A stretch of 6,641 bases of DNA, from contig JASHQP010000013.1 in the NCBI GenBank assembly GCA_030039095.1, positions 1 through 6,641 of the forward strand, in the 5' to 3' direction. The notes beneath the pieces are model-generated. The model was not told the origin of the DNA and did no database searches. It saw nothing but the letters and a program-made list of their open reading frames with translations. Source of the DNA: Streptosporangiaceae bacterium. Lineage in GTDB: Bacteria > Actinomycetota > Actinomycetes > Streptosporangiales > Streptosporangiaceae. The position numbers and the translations under genes are program-made. Every line of letters starts with the position of its first letter. Positions within the stretch are counted from its first letter, which is position 1. Shown in pieces: positions 5,995-6,641 of the stretch.

Positions 5995-6174
5995 ATGGTC
6001 TCTTCCGATGCCTCGCAGCCCCGGGTCATCGTCAAGCGCCGGGGCAGCAAGTTCCGCGTCACCGACGCGAAAAGCCTGAGTGAACGGGACGCTCCCGGCC
6101 GCGACATCACTGACCAAGACGATCGTTCCCTGGACCCCGGCCGCGACCGCCAGGCTCGGCTTTTGGCACATTAG
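5995..6174 (+). CDS. Small charged hypothetical protein (59 aa) directly upstream of hemY
   Basis: I do not recognise this 59-residue product. It is very hydrophilic, with a basic N-terminal half (RVIVKRRGSKFRVTDAKSL, residues 10-28) and an Asp/Arg-rich second half (about 31-54). It has no Cys pairs, signal peptide or membrane segment. The ATG at 5995 is chosen because AGGAGGA lies 4 bases before it, a near-ideal Shine-Dalgarno. The same frame is open back to 5950, but that start has no ribosome site. Third codon positions are strongly GC-biased in the first two dozen codons and less so toward the end, so the N-terminal part has the better coding signature. The TAG at 6172-6174 is 4 bases before the hemY ATG and in a different frame, so it is not a hemY extension. 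Translational coupling to hemY is likely. It could be a small partner of HemY or a translated leader peptide. Confidence 0.65.
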   Translation: MVSSDASQPRVIVKRRGSKFRVTDAKSLSERDAPGRDITDQDDRSLDPGRDRQARLLAH

Positions 6175-6178
6175 GCGG

Positions 6179-6641
6179 ATGAGCTCACCATCCCGGCCGC
6201 CGGCCGTCGTGATCGTCGGCGGCGGGATCTCCGGGCTCGCCGCCGCGTTCTTCCTGCGTGACCGCGGGGTGACGGTGACGGTGCTGGAGGGCTCGCCGCG
6301 GCTCGGCGGAAAGCTGGCCGTGTCCGAGGTCGGCGGCGTCGCCGTCGACGAGGGCGCCGAGGCCCTGCTCGCCCGGCGGCCCGAGGGCACCGACCTGATC
6401 GATGCGGTTGGCCTCGCCGGACGGCGGGAGGATCCTGGCACCACCGCCGCCGGAATCTGGAGCCGGGGCCGCCTGCACCGGCTGCCGAAACGCCAGTTCA
6501 TGGGGGTCCCCGCCGACCTGGACGAGCTGCAGGCGTCCGGGGTCCTCTCCGACGCAGGCCTGGCCAGGGCGCGCGACGATCTGCGGCTGCCGGTGACGCC
6601 GCGAGACGGTGACGTGCCGGTGGCGGGGTACGTCGGCGCGA
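6179..6641 (+). CDS. hemY: HemY/CgoX coproporphyrinogen III oxidase (FAD), N-terminal part
   Basis: A partial 154-residue N-terminus of the FAD-dependent porphyrinogen oxidase family, cut by the right edge. The dinucleotide-binding fold is clear: VVIVGGGISGLAAAFFL (10-26) carries G14-x-G16-x-x-G19, E37 ends the second strand (VTVTVLEG) to contact the ribose, and RLGGKL (41-46) follows. Next come VDEGAEALLARRPEG (56-70) and GRLHRLPKRQFMGVP, typical of this family. In actinobacteria the enzyme acts in the coproporphyrin-dependent pathway, oxidising coproporphyrinogen III (the HemE product) to coproporphyrin III with O2; older annotation calls it protoporphyrinogen oxidase. The ATG at 6179 lies 4 bases after the small gene's stop. 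The AGGCGG before it is too close for an ideal ribosome site, which supports re-initiation or coupling. A downstream hemQ would be expected from the usual gene order but lies outside the window. Confidence 0.93.
   Translation, partial: MSSPSRPPAVVIVGGGISGLAAAFFLRDRGVTVTVLEGSPRLGGKLAVSEVGGVAVDEGAEALLARRPEGTDLIDAVGLAGRREDPGTTAAGIWSRGRLHRLPKRQFMGVPADLDELQASGVLSDAGLARARDDLRLPVTPRDGDVPVAGYVGA

Overview
The window is high-GC DNA with actinobacterial codon usage and gene order. The pairing of hemE with a HemY-type FAD oxidase, and the DUF3000 and DUF4349 genes beside them, all point to an actinomycete (Actinomycetota). A Streptosporangiales-like source is only a guess. I see no mobile element, CRISPR array, rRNA, tRNA or sign of recent transfer.

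Left part (1-1937, minus strand): a compact three-gene operon. It reads in transcription order as a 71-residue zinc-ribbon protein with a very strong Shine-Dalgarno, a DUF3000 protein, and a ribonuclease D whose ATG overlaps the DUF3000 stop (ATGA). The RNase D runs off the left edge within its HRDC region. A 145-bp divergent intergenic segment (1938-2082) with two dyad-symmetric elements separates this operon from hemE.

Middle (2083-4086): hemE (uroporphyrinogen decarboxylase, plus strand) has all expected active-site residues. It converges, with a 6-base gap, on a minus-strand DUF4349 lipoprotein that has a lipobox, a coiled-coil region and a C-terminal membrane segment.

Right part (4087-6641): a 423-bp divergent intergenic region carries four copies of the 8-mer RTAGCGTY. 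It precedes a 459-residue regulator with an internally duplicated layout: receiver-like, LuxR HTH, receiver-like, LuxR HTH. Both receiver-like domains keep an Asp at the phospho-acceptor position but lack other phosphorylation residues. After a 105-bp gap with two possible hairpins comes an unrecognised 59-codon gene with a near-perfect ribosome binding site. Four bases after its stop begins hemY (coproporphyrinogen III oxidase, FAD enzyme), cut by the right edge.

HemE makes coproporphyrinogen III and actinobacterial HemY oxidises it to coproporphyrin III, so the two enzymes are consecutive steps of the coproporphyrin-dependent haem route. Between them lie the membrane lipoprotein, the duplicated regulator and the small protein. 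The best candidates for something undescribed are the tandem pseudo-receiver/LuxR protein with the repeat cluster upstream of it, and the small gene apparently coupled to hemY.
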